DNA of 64,000 nt, from positions 3,241,001 to 3,305,000 of the forward strand of contig JACJXX010000001.1 in the NCBI GenBank assembly GCA_020636435.1, read 5' to 3'. Positions 1 to 8,588 of the stretch are shown piece after piece (position 1 is the first letter of the stretch; the number at the start of each line of letters is the position of its first letter). The stretch is from Lewinellaceae bacterium. Lineage in GTDB: Bacteria > Bacteroidota > Bacteroidia > Chitinophagales > Saprospiraceae. Under the pieces are notes generated by a model. That model had not been told where the DNA came from, did not search any database, and worked only from the letters and a program-made list of their open reading frames with translations. The translations under genes and the position numbers were made by a program.

Positions 1-1764
1 AGTTTTTACTCCATTTAGCATCTGCGAGAAGCGCTCGAGTTCCAGGGCGGTGGGAGCCTCGTTGGCGTTCAGTATTACCATCACCTTCTCTTTATCGTTG
101 TAGCGGAAGAAAACGTAGACGCCATCCTTCGGCACATAGTGCATCAGATGGCCGGTGTGAACCACCTCCGCATCTTTGCGCCATCTGACCAATTTTTTCA
201 TAAAAGCCATGGCCTGCCGCTGCTTTTCGTTCAAACCCTGCCCGGTGAAGGCATTCACCTTGTCGCCGGCCCAGCCCCCCGGGAAGTCGCTTCGGATGAT
301 GCCGTGGCTGTCGGTGCCGGGGTTGGCCATGAGCGCCTCGGTGCCATAGTAAATTTGGGGAATGCCACGGGTGGTAAGCACGTAAGCTACGCCCAGTTTG
401 AAGAAGCCGAAGTCTTCATTCACCTGGGTATACCAGCGGCTCATGTCGTGGTTGTCAGGGAAGACGACCAGGTTGTTGGGGTCGGGGTAGAGGAAATCCT
501 GGGCCAGCATTTCGTAGAGCTGGTTGAAAGCCTGGTTGCTATTGCGCTCGTTCAGGCTTTTGCGCATGGCCTCCTGCAGGGGGAAGTCCATCAGGCCGGG
601 CAGGCAGGAGGTATAGCCGTTGGGGTTTTTCTTGCCCCTCTGCCAGAAAGACACGATGGTAGGCGTACCCACCCATTCCTCTCCTACAATATTGAAGTTT
701 GGATATTCTTCCATGATGGCGCAGGTCCAGTCCGTCATGAAATCTGCATCGTTGTAGGGATAAGTGTCCATCCGTATGCCTCCCAACTCCAGGTATTCCA
801 CCCACCAGATGCTGTTCTGGATGAGGTAGGTGGACATGAGTTCGTTGCGTTGGTTCAGGTCGGGCATGGTCTTTACGAACCAGCCGTCGACAAAGCCTTT
901 ATAGTCCGCCTTTGCAACGTAGGGATCTTGAATAACCGCCTTTTTATGGTTGGTGGGCACAAACTCGCCGCCGTAGTTGATCCAGTCGGCAGTAGGCAAA
1001 TCGTTCATCCACCAGTGGTTGGAGCCACAATGGTTGGTGATCATATCCATGATCATAATGATGCCTTTCTCGCGGGCCATATCGGCCAGCTTGCGGTATT
1101 CTGCGTTGGAGCCGTAGCGGGGGTCTACCCGGTAGAAGTCCGTAATGGAATACCCGTGGTAGGAAAAGGAATCCATGTCATTTTCCAGCACGGGGTTCAG
1201 CCAGAGCGCCGTAAAGCCCATATCGGCGATGTAATCCAGTTTGTCCATCATGCCCTGAATGTCCCCCCCATGGCGGCCGCCCGGATTAGCCCGGTCCGGC
1301 TTTTCCCGCATGCCTTCCACATAATCATTATCCGGATTGCCGTTGACGAAGCGGTCGGGCGTGACGAGGTACATCACGTCGGAGTTATCATATCCCCGTA
1401 TTTCCTCTCCGCGCTTCTCCCGGGCGAGCAGGGGGTAGGAGTGGGCCAACACCACTTTTCCGTCTTCTTTAAATTGCATCTCTACGTTGCCGGGCCGGGC
1501 CTTCTCCCCTATTTCCAGGTTGATAAACAGGTAGTTTGGGTTGGGCACCCGGATGACGCGCTCTACGCTTACCCCTTCGTAATTGATAGACGGATACAAT
1601 TCGGAGATGTTTTCGCCGTATACCAGCAGTTGCAGGCTGGGGTTCTTCATGCCTGCCCACCAGTTGGGCGGCTCGACGCGTTGGATGGAAGATTGCGCCT
1701 GAAGGGTGAAGCAACCGGTCAGGAGGAGGGCAGCGAAAATCGCCTGGATTTGTTGGCTTTTCAT
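1..1764 (-). CDS. GH13 alpha-amylase / cyclomaltodextrinase-type, C-terminus cut by window edge
   Basis: Secreted or periplasmic alpha-glucan hydrolase, probably acting on maltodextrins or cyclodextrins. The first 588 residues are visible; the reading frame runs off position 1. It starts with a signal peptide (MKSQQIQ..., ending near FTLQAQ), followed by an N-terminal beta domain of the cyclomaltodextrinase type (about residues 28-120) and a GH13 barrel. The catalytic landmarks are all present: DMITNH near residue 240, the nucleophile Asp in GGIRMDTYPY near 330, the acid Glu in VGEEWVG near 360 and the transition-state Asp in FPDNHD near 438. The ATG at 1764 is chosen because the signal peptide begins there. 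GH13 family membership is firm; exact substrate is inference. No partner SusC/D genes are visible on this side. Confidence 0.93.
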   Translation of the reverse strand, partial: MKSQQIQAIFAALLLTGCFTLQAQSSIQRVEPPNWWAGMKNPSLQLLVYGENISELYPSINYEGVSVERVIRVPNPNYLFINLEIGEKARPGNVEMQFKEDGKVVLAHSYPLLAREKRGEEIRGYDNSDVMYLVTPDRFVNGNPDNDYVEGMREKPDRANPGGRHGGDIQGMMDKLDYIADMGFTALWLNPVLENDMDSFSYHGYSITDFYRVDPRYGSNAEYRKLADMAREKGIIMIMDMITNHCGSNHWWMNDLPTADWINYGGEFVPTNHKKAVIQDPYVAKADYKGFVDGWFVKTMPDLNQRNELMSTYLIQNSIWWVEYLELGGIRMDTYPYNDADFMTDWTCAIMEEYPNFNIVGEEWVGTPTIVSFWQRGKKNPNGYTSCLPGLMDFPLQEAMRKSLNERNSNQAFNQLYEMLAQDFLYPDPNNLVVFPDNHDMSRWYTQVNEDFGFFKLGVAYVLTTRGIPQIYYGTEALMANPGTDSHGIIRSDFPGGWAGDKVNAFTGQGLNEKQRQAMAFMKKLVRWRKDAEVVHTGHLMHYVPKDGVYVFFRYNDKEKVMVILNANEAPTALELERFSQMLNGVKT

Positions 1765-1904
1765 ATCGCGATTGGATTGGTTTAGAGTTTGATTGGTTTG
1801 TGCTGATTTTCAGGGAGGGAAAATAAAGATTTTTTTTTCTTCCCCACTAAAAGAGCAAGACAGAGTTGGATTTTTAGCAAGGCAAATCCTTTTTTTCAGC
1901 GCTT

Positions 1905-3467
1905 TTACACACTCCCATACCCATACTGTACCTTCTCCAATCTCAACTTCAGGTTCTGAAGCGCTTCGGCCACCTCCCCCAGGTTAGCTTTGACCACCTC
2001 GCTGAGTCCGGTTTCTACGAAGAGGTTGTCGTTCAGGTGGTTGAGTTCGTTGGGGGCGTTGTTGCGTATTTTTTCCAGTTGCTGGTCCAGGTAAGCGTTG
2101 AGGCGCTGGAGGCGCTCGTCCCAGTGCTTTTCTACGATGGGGTGCGGCTTTTTGAAGATGACCTCGGTGCGCTCCGCCTGGCGGGTGCGCAGGGAGTAGG
2201 TGTAGCGTTCGGAATTGTAGAACACGTCGAGGGCAAACTGCCGGCTTCCCTTTTGGGCTTTCAGGCGGTTCACCAGGTTGAAATCTTTATCGTAGAAATT
2301 GACGACCTCCGCCTCTTCCATCTGCAGTTTCCGGAACTGCTTGATGTTGACGAAGGCGCCTTCAAATTTGTCATCCTCCTTCATCAGCTCGTAGTATTCT
2401 TCTTCAACGGGCATCAATTGCTCTTCGCTTACGGTGTGTTTCACCTTGATCTCATTGTCCACATCCTCTTCAAAGTCGCTCACTTCCCGCTTGGCCATTT
2501 GCAGGTTGACCGCCATGGTATAGCCGTGCCGCCGGATGGCTTCGGTCACGATCTCCCGGATGGCCTCCACCTGAGAAGGCTTGCTCCACAGGCAGTGCGC
2601 CATGAGGAAGCAATCCATGAGGTCTGCCTGGGCCCGGCCGTTCAGGAAGGCGGAGGTGCGCAGCAGCCGAACGATCTTTTTCCAGCGGCGGTCGTGCACG
2701 TCAATCAGCTTATCGGCCACGTTGGGGCGGGCGTTGTACTCCTCCATTTTGACCTTTACGACCTGAATGGTGTTGAGCACTTCGGCGGGCACCTCCACCT
2801 CATCGATGCGCGCCGACCAATCCTGAAGTTCTTCTTCAGTGAGTTTCAGCCCAGTGTCGATATCGTCTTCGTAGACGTCTTTGGTGTCGGTGATCATATT
2901 GAGGAAATTCCGGAATTGCCGGATATTGCCGACCTCCAGGCGGATGAGGAACCGGTCCCAGATAGGGTCCAGGCTGGAGTTCCGGGGCGGCAGCTCGTTG
3001 GAGGCGGTGATGATGCCGCGGATATTGACCTGCATGTCCTCGCCGCCGTTGCGGTAGACCTTTTCGTTCAGGATGGTCAGCAGGGCGTTTTGTATGGCGG
3101 GGCCGGCCTTCCAGATTTCATCCAGGAAGACGATGTTGGCGCCGGGCAGGTAGCGGTCGGTCAGGCGTTCGTATTTATCTTCCTCCTTCAGTTTTTTGAT
3201 GGAAACCGGGCCGAAGATTTCGTCCGGGGTGCTGAACTTGCTCATCAGGTATTCAAAGGACGTGCCGTCTTTGAAGGCATACTTCAGGCGCCGGGCGATG
3301 AGGCTCTTGCCGACTCCCGGAGGGCCCAATAGAAAAATGCTCTCGCCGGCAATGGCGCTCAACAGGGCCAGCTTGACGGATTCCTCCCGCTCGTAAAGCC
3401 CCCGGCACAGGCCGTTGAGCAGCTCGGCTACTTTTGTTCTTACGGTATGGTCGATTGCTGTGGACAT
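1905..3467 (-). CDS. MoxR/RavA-type AAA+ ATPase
   Basis: ATPase of the MoxR branch of AAA+ proteins, which remodel or help assemble protein complexes, often together with a VWA-domain partner. 520 residues from the ATG at 3467. Walker A GPPGVGKS is at about residues 48-55, Walker B IVFLDE at about 112-117, and a sensor-like TASNELPPR follows. The C-terminal half is helical and charged, as in RavA-like proteins. The upstream frame stays open through a tetranucleotide repeat to another ATG at 3542, giving a low-complexity HSLTHS-type extension; MSTAIDHT is preferred because family similarity begins there. It follows the SlyD-type gene by about 60 bp on the same strand. No VWA-domain gene lies downstream on this strand inside the window. 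The repeat abutting the start may affect translation. Confidence 0.9.
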   Translation of the reverse strand: MSTAIDHTVRTKVAELLNGLCRGLYEREESVKLALLSAIAGESIFLLGPPGVGKSLIARRLKYAFKDGTSFEYLMSKFSTPDEIFGPVSIKKLKEEDKYERLTDRYLPGANIVFLDEIWKAGPAIQNALLTILNEKVYRNGGEDMQVNIRGIITASNELPPRNSSLDPIWDRFLIRLEVGNIRQFRNFLNMITDTKDVYEDDIDTGLKLTEEELQDWSARIDEVEVPAEVLNTIQVVKVKMEEYNARPNVADKLIDVHDRRWKKIVRLLRTSAFLNGRAQADLMDCFLMAHCLWSKPSQVEAIREIVTEAIRRHGYTMAVNLQMAKREVSDFEEDVDNEIKVKHTVSEEQLMPVEEEYYELMKEDDKFEGAFVNIKQFRKLQMEEAEVVNFYDKDFNLVNRLKAQKGSRQFALDVFYNSERYTYSLRTRQAERTEVIFKKPHPIVEKHWDERLQRLNAYLDQQLEKIRNNAPNELNHLNDNLFVETGLSEVVKANLGEVAEALQNLKLRLEKVQYGYGSV

Positions 3468-3522
3468 GGAATGAGTGAGTGAGTGAATGAATGAATGAAT
3501 GAGTGAATGAGTGAGTGAGTGC
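3468..3522. repeat. TGAG/TGAA tetranucleotide tract at an ATPase start codon
   Basis: About 13 copies of a 4-bp unit (gagt/gaat on the plus strand) directly abut the ATG of the AAA+ ATPase gene and replace any normal ribosome binding site. On the coding strand two frames are open through the tract, each preceded by its own ATG (3542 and 3555). Copy-number change would therefore switch which upstream start is in frame with the ATPase. Confidence 0.85.
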
Positions 3523-3529
3523 ACTTCCT

Positions 3530-4036
3530 TCAATCTTCCCACCCCCTGACGCCATCCGCTTCGATGTAATTCTTGCGGATCAGCTCATCGACAGTGGCGT
3601 TGCGTATGTTGAGGACTACCCCCGAAAAATGTAGGGTTTTGCCCGCCATAGCGTGGTTGAAATCCACTTTGACCGTTTCTTCCGTCCAGGAGAGGATGCG
3701 GCCGTTGTGGGCATCTCCCTCATCGTCGGTTAGGGTGACAAAATTTCCTTCCGTGAGGATATTATCCCCCAAGTGTTGAAAGGCATGGCGCGGCAGGTCG
3801 AGAATATTGGCGGGATCGGCCGGGCCGTAGCCTTGCTCCGGCGGCAGGGTAAACTGAAAAGGCTGCCCTTCTTCCAGCCCTTCGAGCTGCTTCTCGAAAG
3901 CCGGCAGCAGGCGGCCGCTGCCGAAGTAAAATTTAAAGGGGTAGTTGGCGTCCATGCGTTCCAGCAATTCTCCCTGGGGCCCGCCATTGCGCAATTCGTA
4001 GGATAAAGTTATGATGTTTTGTTCTTCGACGATCAT
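3530..4036 (-). CDS. slyD: SlyD-type FKBP peptidyl-prolyl isomerase
   Basis: Cytoplasmic prolyl cis-trans isomerase and chaperone of the SlyD branch of FKBPs, 168 residues. The FKBP core is split by an insert-in-flap chaperone domain: residues 1-75 carry the core strands (YFGSGRLLPAFEKQLEGL), the middle contains the loop with DDEGDAHNGRI, and the core resumes with the diagnostic block VDFNHAMAGKTLHF. The His-rich metal-binding tail of E. coli SlyD is absent, which is common outside enterobacteria. It precedes the AAA+ ATPase on the same strand with the tetranucleotide tract in between, so the two may be co-transcribed. Family confidence is high; client proteins are unknown. Confidence 0.9.
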   Translation of the reverse strand: MIVEEQNIITLSYELRNGGPQGELLERMDANYPFKFYFGSGRLLPAFEKQLEGLEEGQPFQFTLPPEQGYGPADPANILDLPRHAFQHLGDNILTEGNFVTLTDDEGDAHNGRILSWTEETVKVDFNHAMAGKTLHFSGVVLNIRNATVDELIRKNYIEADGVRGWED

Positions 4037-4314
4037 CAGACAGTTGTTGAATTGTTTGGTATTACAACTGTAGGGGGAGGGAATTGTTTTTTGAGGAAGC
4101 GTATTCTTAGGCGGGCTAGCATAGCGCAGATTTATCCGGCTACCAGACGGAAGTCAGTTCTGCGAATAATGCATCAGAAAGCTTACCAGGCGGCCGTACT
4201 TGTCCAATGTAGATTTAGGAGCGAGGAGTTCCTCTTCGAGGCGGCGGCCGTAAATTTCCACCAGGCTTTCGAAATCTTTGCGGGGCAACAACCGGCCTAA
4301 AACGACGGCCCCTA
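4037..4314. other. Intergenic, no gene seen
   Basis: Leader region of the slyD gene and the end of the acidic repeat-protein transcription unit. A short plus-strand open frame exists here but its translation has no recognisable domain or start context. Apart from the neighbouring terminator I see nothing specific. Confidence 0.5.
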
Positions 4315-4351
4315 AACAAAAAGCGGGCGGCCAACAATTGGCTCGCCCGCT
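4315..4351 (-). terminator. Rho-independent terminator of first curlin-like gene
   Basis: On the minus strand a GC-rich stem (gcgggcgagccaa pairing with ttggccgcccgc) is followed by TTTTTGTTT. It lies about 130 bp downstream of the acidic curlin-like gene ending at 4482. Confidence 0.8.
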
Positions 4352-4481
4352 ATCGTATCTGTATTACATTGTAGTTAATGCGAAAGCCCATCATTTTCGA
4401 AAAAAAGATGGCCATTCGCTTTCGCAGCGGAGGATGGCCTGGCTGAGCCAACCTCCGCCCCGATGGAAAAGCAGCTTGTAG

Positions 4482-5426
4482 TTACTTCTGGCCTACTTCG
4501 ATTTCGTTGCCGTTAGAACTGTCGGAAATCTCTACCTCACTGGTGCTGTAGTTGCCATCCTGCTCAACTTCTACGCTGTTGAAAGAGGCGTCATCAAAAA
4601 TTCCGACAGAAGATTCGTGGTTTTTGCCATCCTGCTCGACTTCTACGTCGTTGAAGCCAGCAAAGCCACCAATAAGGACAGAAGATTCGTTGTCTTCGCC
4701 GTCCTGGTCAACTTCGACCGAGTTCCAGCCGGCAAGGCCGCCAACAGCAACTTCAGATTCGTTGTCTTCGCCATCCTGGCTGACATCCACTTCGTTGCCT
4801 TCAGCCACTAAGCCGATGGCTACGCTAGATTCGTTGTTTTCACCGTCCTGGTCGACATTTACTTCGTTGCCTTCAACAAAGTTGCCGGCAAAGGCGCCAA
4901 CCAAAACCAAAGACTCGTTGTCTTCACCGTCCTGGTCGACTGATACTTCGTTGTCTTCAGCGACAATGCCGATTCCTACGTCAGACATGTTGTCTTCACC
5001 GGACTGTTCGACATCTACCGAGTTGTCGTAGGCAACTCCGCCGATAATCACATAGGAATCGTTGCCTTCGCCTTCCTGGTCGACATCTACAGAGTTGCCA
5101 TCAGCAAGGGAGGTGATTTCCACTTCGGAATAATTCTCTTCGCCATCCTGTTCGACGCTTACTTCGTTGTCGCTGGCATTGTCGTCAATAGTGACATAGC
5201 TTTCCAGGTCTTCGCCTTCCTGATCTACGGACACTTCGTTGTCGTCGGAATAGTTCGTAATGGAAACATCCGAGATGTTCAGCTCATTGCCGTCGAGATC
5301 TTGCTTGACCTTAACCTCGTTGTCGTCGCTATTATTGGAAATGTAAACGTCGGACTGGTTGTCCTGAGCCATAGTAGCGCCTACTACAAAAAGTAGCGCT
5401 GCGAAAAGTAATACTATTTTTCTCAT
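4482..5426 (-). CDS. Acidic curlin-repeat (CsgA/CsgB-like) secreted protein, copy 1
   Basis: 314-residue secreted protein: signal peptide MRKIVLLF...ATMAQ (1-21), then eleven tandem repeats of about 24 residues and a short NEIEVGQK cap. The repeat reads N-x-V-x-V-x-Q-D-G-E-D-N-E-S-x-V-x-I-G-x-x-A-x-x, so each unit has the Gln and Asn ladder residues at curlin-like spacing (Q-x-G-x-x-N-x-S). One repeat (near residue 180) carries a four-residue insertion, GNFV. Curlin repeats fold as two-strand beta-arcs in amyloid fibres on the cell surface. The unusual point is composition: almost every variable position is Asp or Glu, making the protein extremely acidic. A near-identical paralog lies upstream on the same strand. 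No csgE/F/G-like secretion gene is in the window. Amyloid formation is inference from the repeat. Confidence 0.8.
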   Translation of the reverse strand: MRKIVLLFAALLFVVGATMAQDNQSDVYISNNSDDNEVKVKQDLDGNELNISDVSITNYSDDNEVSVDQEGEDLESYVTIDDNASDNEVSVEQDGEENYSEVEITSLADGNSVDVDQEGEGNDSYVIIGGVAYDNSVDVEQSGEDNMSDVGIGIVAEDNEVSVDQDGEDNESLVLVGAFAGNFVEGNEVNVDQDGENNESSVAIGLVAEGNEVDVSQDGEDNESEVAVGGLAGWNSVEVDQDGEDNESSVLIGGFAGFNDVEVEQDGKNHESSVGIFDDASFNSVEVEQDGNYSTSEVEISDSSNGNEIEVGQK

Positions 5427-5902
5427 GGGTCGTACTGATTTAAGATTATGAAATGATATTTAAAAATGATTAAATCGCATCTTGTGGTATTCTGGCGTTA
5501 TGCCAATACGACAACAGCGGAAGCCTTTGAAAGGGCCTCGCTCCGGGCCAGAATAAGTTTTTGGGAATTCTTGTTAACAGCACGAGGCTGTTATCAACAA
5601 CACGTAATTTTATGATTACTAACGCAGGGGGGTAGCTGGGAAAATCTGCGTGATCTAAACAAGATAGAGTTTAGCTTTGCAAATTAGAAATTACGGCCTT
5701 TCTAAACTCATAGAAAACGCTGCGTCTACAAATGTAAGCATTTCTTATCAAACAAGGCCGGCATTTTAAATATTTTTTAAAATTTTATCCACGCAGGAAA
5801 GGTGAACAAGCCTTTTACTGCCCTGAAGGCGCACCTGCTGCTGGCACAGTTCCGACGGTTGCAGCCGCTATGCTTGGAGGTAAAAATCATTCAGGCGCTC
5901 AT
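5427..5902. other. Intergenic region upstream of curlin-like copy 1
   Basis: About 480 bp without a supported gene. Next to the downstream gene it holds a 17-bp leader block (5444-5460, gattatgaaatgatatt) that is shared with the paralog's leader. A weak TAATTTG promoter-like block lies on the minus strand near 5680. Nothing else is recognised. Confidence 0.5.
5444..5460 (-). promoter_or_regulatory. Conserved leader block, copy 1
   Basis: The sequence gattatgaaatgatatt (plus strand) lies 18-34 bp upstream of the ATG and recurs in the same position before the paralogous gene, although the flanks differ. It may be part of the untranslated leader or of a regulator site. Confidence 0.5.
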
Positions 5903-5940
5903 AAAAAAACGGGCGGCCACACACATCGTTGGCCGCCCGC
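5903..5940 (-). terminator. Rho-independent terminator of second curlin-like gene
   Basis: The perfect stem cgggcggcca / tggccgcccg (5910-5919 and 5930-5939) is followed on the minus strand by seven Ts. It sits 85-120 bp after the stop of the gene ending at 6025 and resembles the terminator of the first copy, so the terminator was probably duplicated with the gene. Confidence 0.85.
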
Positions 5941-6024
5941 AGCGGATATTTTCTTGCTATTCCGTGCACCGGGCATAGAGGTTTAAAACCAGCTCTTCCC
6001 GGGGGTCATAGCTTTAAGCTTTCC

Positions 6025-6963
6025 TTACTTCTGGTCTACTTCAATTTCGTTGCCGTTAGCGCCGTTGGAAATCTCTACCTCACTGGTGCTGTAGTTGCCG
6101 TCCTGCTCAACATCTACGCTGTTGAATGAGGCATCATCAAAGATTGAAACAGAGGATTCGTGGTTTTTGCCATCCTGCTCAACATCGACGTCGTTTAAGA
6201 GCGCTCCGCCGCCAATCAAAACAGAAGATTCGAGGTCTTCACCGTCCTGGTCAACATCTACGGTGTTGAAGCCGGCAAAGCCGCCAACAGCTACCTCAGA
6301 TTCGTTGTCTTCGCCATCCTGCTCGACATTTACTTCGTTGCCTTCAGCTACTAAGCCGACAGCTACTAGCGATTCGTTGTCTTCGCCGCTTTGGTCAACA
6401 TTTACTTCGTTGCCTTCGACAAAGTTGCCCGCAAAAGCGCCAACAAGAACCGTAGATTCGTTGTCTTCGCCATCCTGGTCGACGGTTATTTCGTTGTCGT
6501 AAGCTGTTAAACCAACGCCTACTTCCGAGAGGTTGTCTTCGCCAGCCTGTTCGACATCTACCGAGTTGCCCTCAGCATCTATAGCGATAGTGACATAAGA
6601 CTCGTTGCCTTCGCCACTCTGGTCTACATCTACAGAGTTGTAATCGCCATCGAAGATATCTACTTCGGAATAATTCTCTTCACCATCCTGTTCGACGCTT
6701 ACTTCGTTGTCGCTGCCATCTTCAATGCCGACATAGCTTTCCAGGTCTTCGCCTTCCTGCCTTACCGACACTTCGTTGTCGTCGGAATCGTCCGTAATGG
6801 AAACACCGGAAATGTTCAGCTCGTTGCCGTCGAGGGTTTGCTTGACCTTCACCTCGTTGTCGTCGCTACCATTGGAGATGTAAACATCCGACTGGTTGTC
6901 CTGAGCCATAGTAGCGCCAACTACAAAGAGAAACGCTGCGAATAGTAATACAATTTTTTTCAT
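6025..6963 (-). CDS. Acidic curlin-repeat (CsgA/CsgB-like) secreted protein, copy 2
   Basis: 312-residue paralog of the gene at 4482-5426, with signal peptide MKKIVLLF...ATMAQ and the same eleven repeats of about 24 residues, in the same order, including the four-residue insertion in the same repeat. Two repeats are one residue shorter. Differences from copy 1 concentrate in the exposed variable positions, while the N-V-V-Q-G-N-S ladder positions are kept, as expected if both copies are under selection for the beta-arc fold. Some repeats replace QDG by QSG or QAG. It has its own terminator and its own leader, so the two genes look independently transcribed rather than a two-gene operon. A major/minor subunit split like CsgA/CsgB is possible but not shown. 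Confidence 0.8.
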   Translation of the reverse strand: MKKIVLLFAAFLFVVGATMAQDNQSDVYISNGSDDNEVKVKQTLDGNELNISGVSITDDSDDNEVSVRQEGEDLESYVGIEDGSDNEVSVEQDGEENYSEVDIFDGDYNSVDVDQSGEGNESYVTIAIDAEGNSVDVEQAGEDNLSEVGVGLTAYDNEITVDQDGEDNESTVLVGAFAGNFVEGNEVNVDQSGEDNESLVAVGLVAEGNEVNVEQDGEDNESEVAVGGFAGFNTVDVDQDGEDLESSVLIGGGALLNDVDVEQDGKNHESSVSIFDDASFNSVDVEQDGNYSTSEVEISNGANGNEIEVDQK

Positions 6964-7357
6964 GGTCGTAAAAAGTTTAGATTATGAAATGATATTAATT
7001 GGTTACGTTTTACATCAGATTCGGTTACGGGAAATAAATTGACGCCCGTCCTCCCTGAAAAAAATCTGTAAATTTGTGTGTAGCCTGATACTGAAGAGCC
7101 TGAAAAGAAGGAAGCTGAAAGCTAATGTCATCGAAAAATGGCCCGACTTTCTCATTCAAAAAATCCACTTATTTCAACAAAATGGCAAATGAGTTTTTCA
7201 ATTGGGTTTCGTAAGTTTTCGTGCTTGTTTATTCGACAACTTGAATTTCACATGGGCAAATATATAACATAACAGCCAAACTATCCTAATTAATTGACCG
7301 GTTATTCTGCCATTTTTCAAAAATGGGGATGAAGGTCGTTATACAGTAAAAGATACC
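6964..7357. other. Divergent intergenic region
   Basis: About 390 bp between divergent genes. It contains the second copy of the conserved leader block (6979-6995) and, on the plus strand, a TAAATTTG element near 7070 that fits the -7 consensus but lacks a clear TTTG partner. No gene seen. Confidence 0.45.
6979..6995 (-). promoter_or_regulatory. Conserved leader block, copy 2
   Basis: Same 17-bp block as at 5444-5460, again 16-32 bp upstream of the ATG of a curlin-like gene. Confidence 0.5.
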
Positions 7358-8182
7358 ATGAAAAAACCACTTTGTTTCGCTTTCTTGTTAACGTTGTGTT
7401 TCACCTTAGCCGCTCAGAATACCGAAGGCTTTGAAGAATGGGAGTACGTAGGGGAATGGGAAGTGCCCGTCGGTTGGGAGGTCAACAACACCTTCGAGGT
7501 TTACCCCTGTTCCGTAAAAGAAGAGGAGGCCTTTTCCGGTCAGTACGCCTTGCGGCTGAGAAGTTACGGCCCTTCCTTCGAAGGTTATGCTTCCGGGCTG
7601 GCTATGCGAAAATTTTTTATCACCCCCGATGAGGCCTTGCTCGCCCTGGAAGTGAAGGCCGACTCGCTGCTGCCCGGTGGGTTCGCTGCCATCCGGGTGT
7701 ACAGCAAGGCCGACAATTACAGCACACCGATTGGCAACTGGCAGTCTGAGGAATTGACTGATGATTATGAACACCTTGAACTGCAACTCGAAACGGGCAG
7801 CCTGCCGGATTCGGTGCTGGTTGTCATAGAGAGTGGCACTACGCTCGGCCCGTTGGGTTACGAAGGCTACGCCGAGATGGTGGTGGACCAGTTGGCTTTT
7901 GTACGCAACGTCTCTGCCCAAGAGGCAACCATCCGGAACAGGGCGGCCCGGATATTTCCAATGCCGGTTCGGGAGCAGGCCACCGTAGAACTCCTGGAGT
8001 GGGTAGGGGCGCAGGAGATTCAACTGGAACTTTGGGATGTCCATGGCCGCCTTGTTTTACTCGCCAGAGGCCAGGCTCCTGCGTTTACTTTTGAACGCAA
8101 CGGCCTGCCTGGTGGGCTGTATGCCTACCGGCTTTGGGCTGGGGGGGAGATAGTGCAGGTAGGGAGGATGGTGATGCTGTAG
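7358..8182 (+). CDS. Secreted protein with T9SS sorting domain
   Basis: 274 residues: signal peptide MKKPLCFAFLLTLCFTLAAQ, a beta-rich domain (about 24-185) resembling the carbohydrate-binding-like modules found in Bacteroidota cargo (GFEEWEY... QYALRLRSYG... LALEVKADSLLPG), then a type A T9SS C-terminal sorting domain (about 200-274: IFPMPVREQATVEL, DVHGRLV, LPGGLYAYRL). The protein would cross the outer membrane by the type IX system and be anchored or released at the surface. No enzymatic motif is visible, and substrate binding is not predictable. It is a single gene, divergent from the curlin-like pair. Confidence 0.75.
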   Translation: MKKPLCFAFLLTLCFTLAAQNTEGFEEWEYVGEWEVPVGWEVNNTFEVYPCSVKEEEAFSGQYALRLRSYGPSFEGYASGLAMRKFFITPDEALLALEVKADSLLPGGFAAIRVYSKADNYSTPIGNWQSEELTDDYEHLELQLETGSLPDSVLVVIESGTTLGPLGYEGYAEMVVDQLAFVRNVSAQEATIRNRAARIFPMPVREQATVELLEWVGAQEIQLELWDVHGRLVLLARGQAPAFTFERNGLPGGLYAYRLWAGGEIVQVGRMVML

Positions 8183-8206
8183 GGTTAATTTAACGCGAGG
8201 TTTGAG

Positions 8207-8588
8207 GTTAAAGCTGAGGTTAAGGTCAGGGAGCAACGGCATACTGGCCTGCTGTATAAGGAATACGGCTGGCACCAATACCGGGAATACACCGGCGAAA
8301 CTTACCAGGAATTGGTAAAAGAAGAACTGGTGACCTTCCACAATTACAAGGAGCGCCAGGTCAAGCTGAATTACTACAGCATCCCGTTCCGCCTGTTGTA
8401 CCGCCTGCCCTGTAATTGTGTGTATTTTCAATGGCCGACTTCACCAATTTTGGCAGCGACGCTTCAGAAGAAGGTACTTTCCGGACGAGAGAGGGCCCCG
8501 AAACCTTCAATTTCAATCGCACCGAGGGCCTCAAGCCGCTCAACCTTACGTACGAGCTGGCGGTTGGATTTAAGCTTCATTTCAATGA
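8207..8588 (+). pseudogene. Relic of an outer-membrane beta-barrel protein tail
   Basis: Two frames together give a plausible barrel protein C-terminus: frame 2 reads KEYGWHQYREYTGETYQEL ... LNYYSIPFRLLYRLP, and after about 8430 frame 1 continues with FNFNRTEGLKPLNLTYELAV and GFKLHF. Alternating aromatic/polar strands and a terminal aromatic are typical of such porin-like proteins. There is no start codon context and a frame change is needed, so this is read as a broken gene end. The identification rests on strand pattern only. Confidence 0.4.

Noticed and set aside
4552..5031. Ser/Thr/Pro-rich open frames opposite the acidic curlin-like genes, which look mucin-like.
   Set aside because: They are the exact complement of the repeats, have no signal peptide, and the periodicity is inherited from the real gene.
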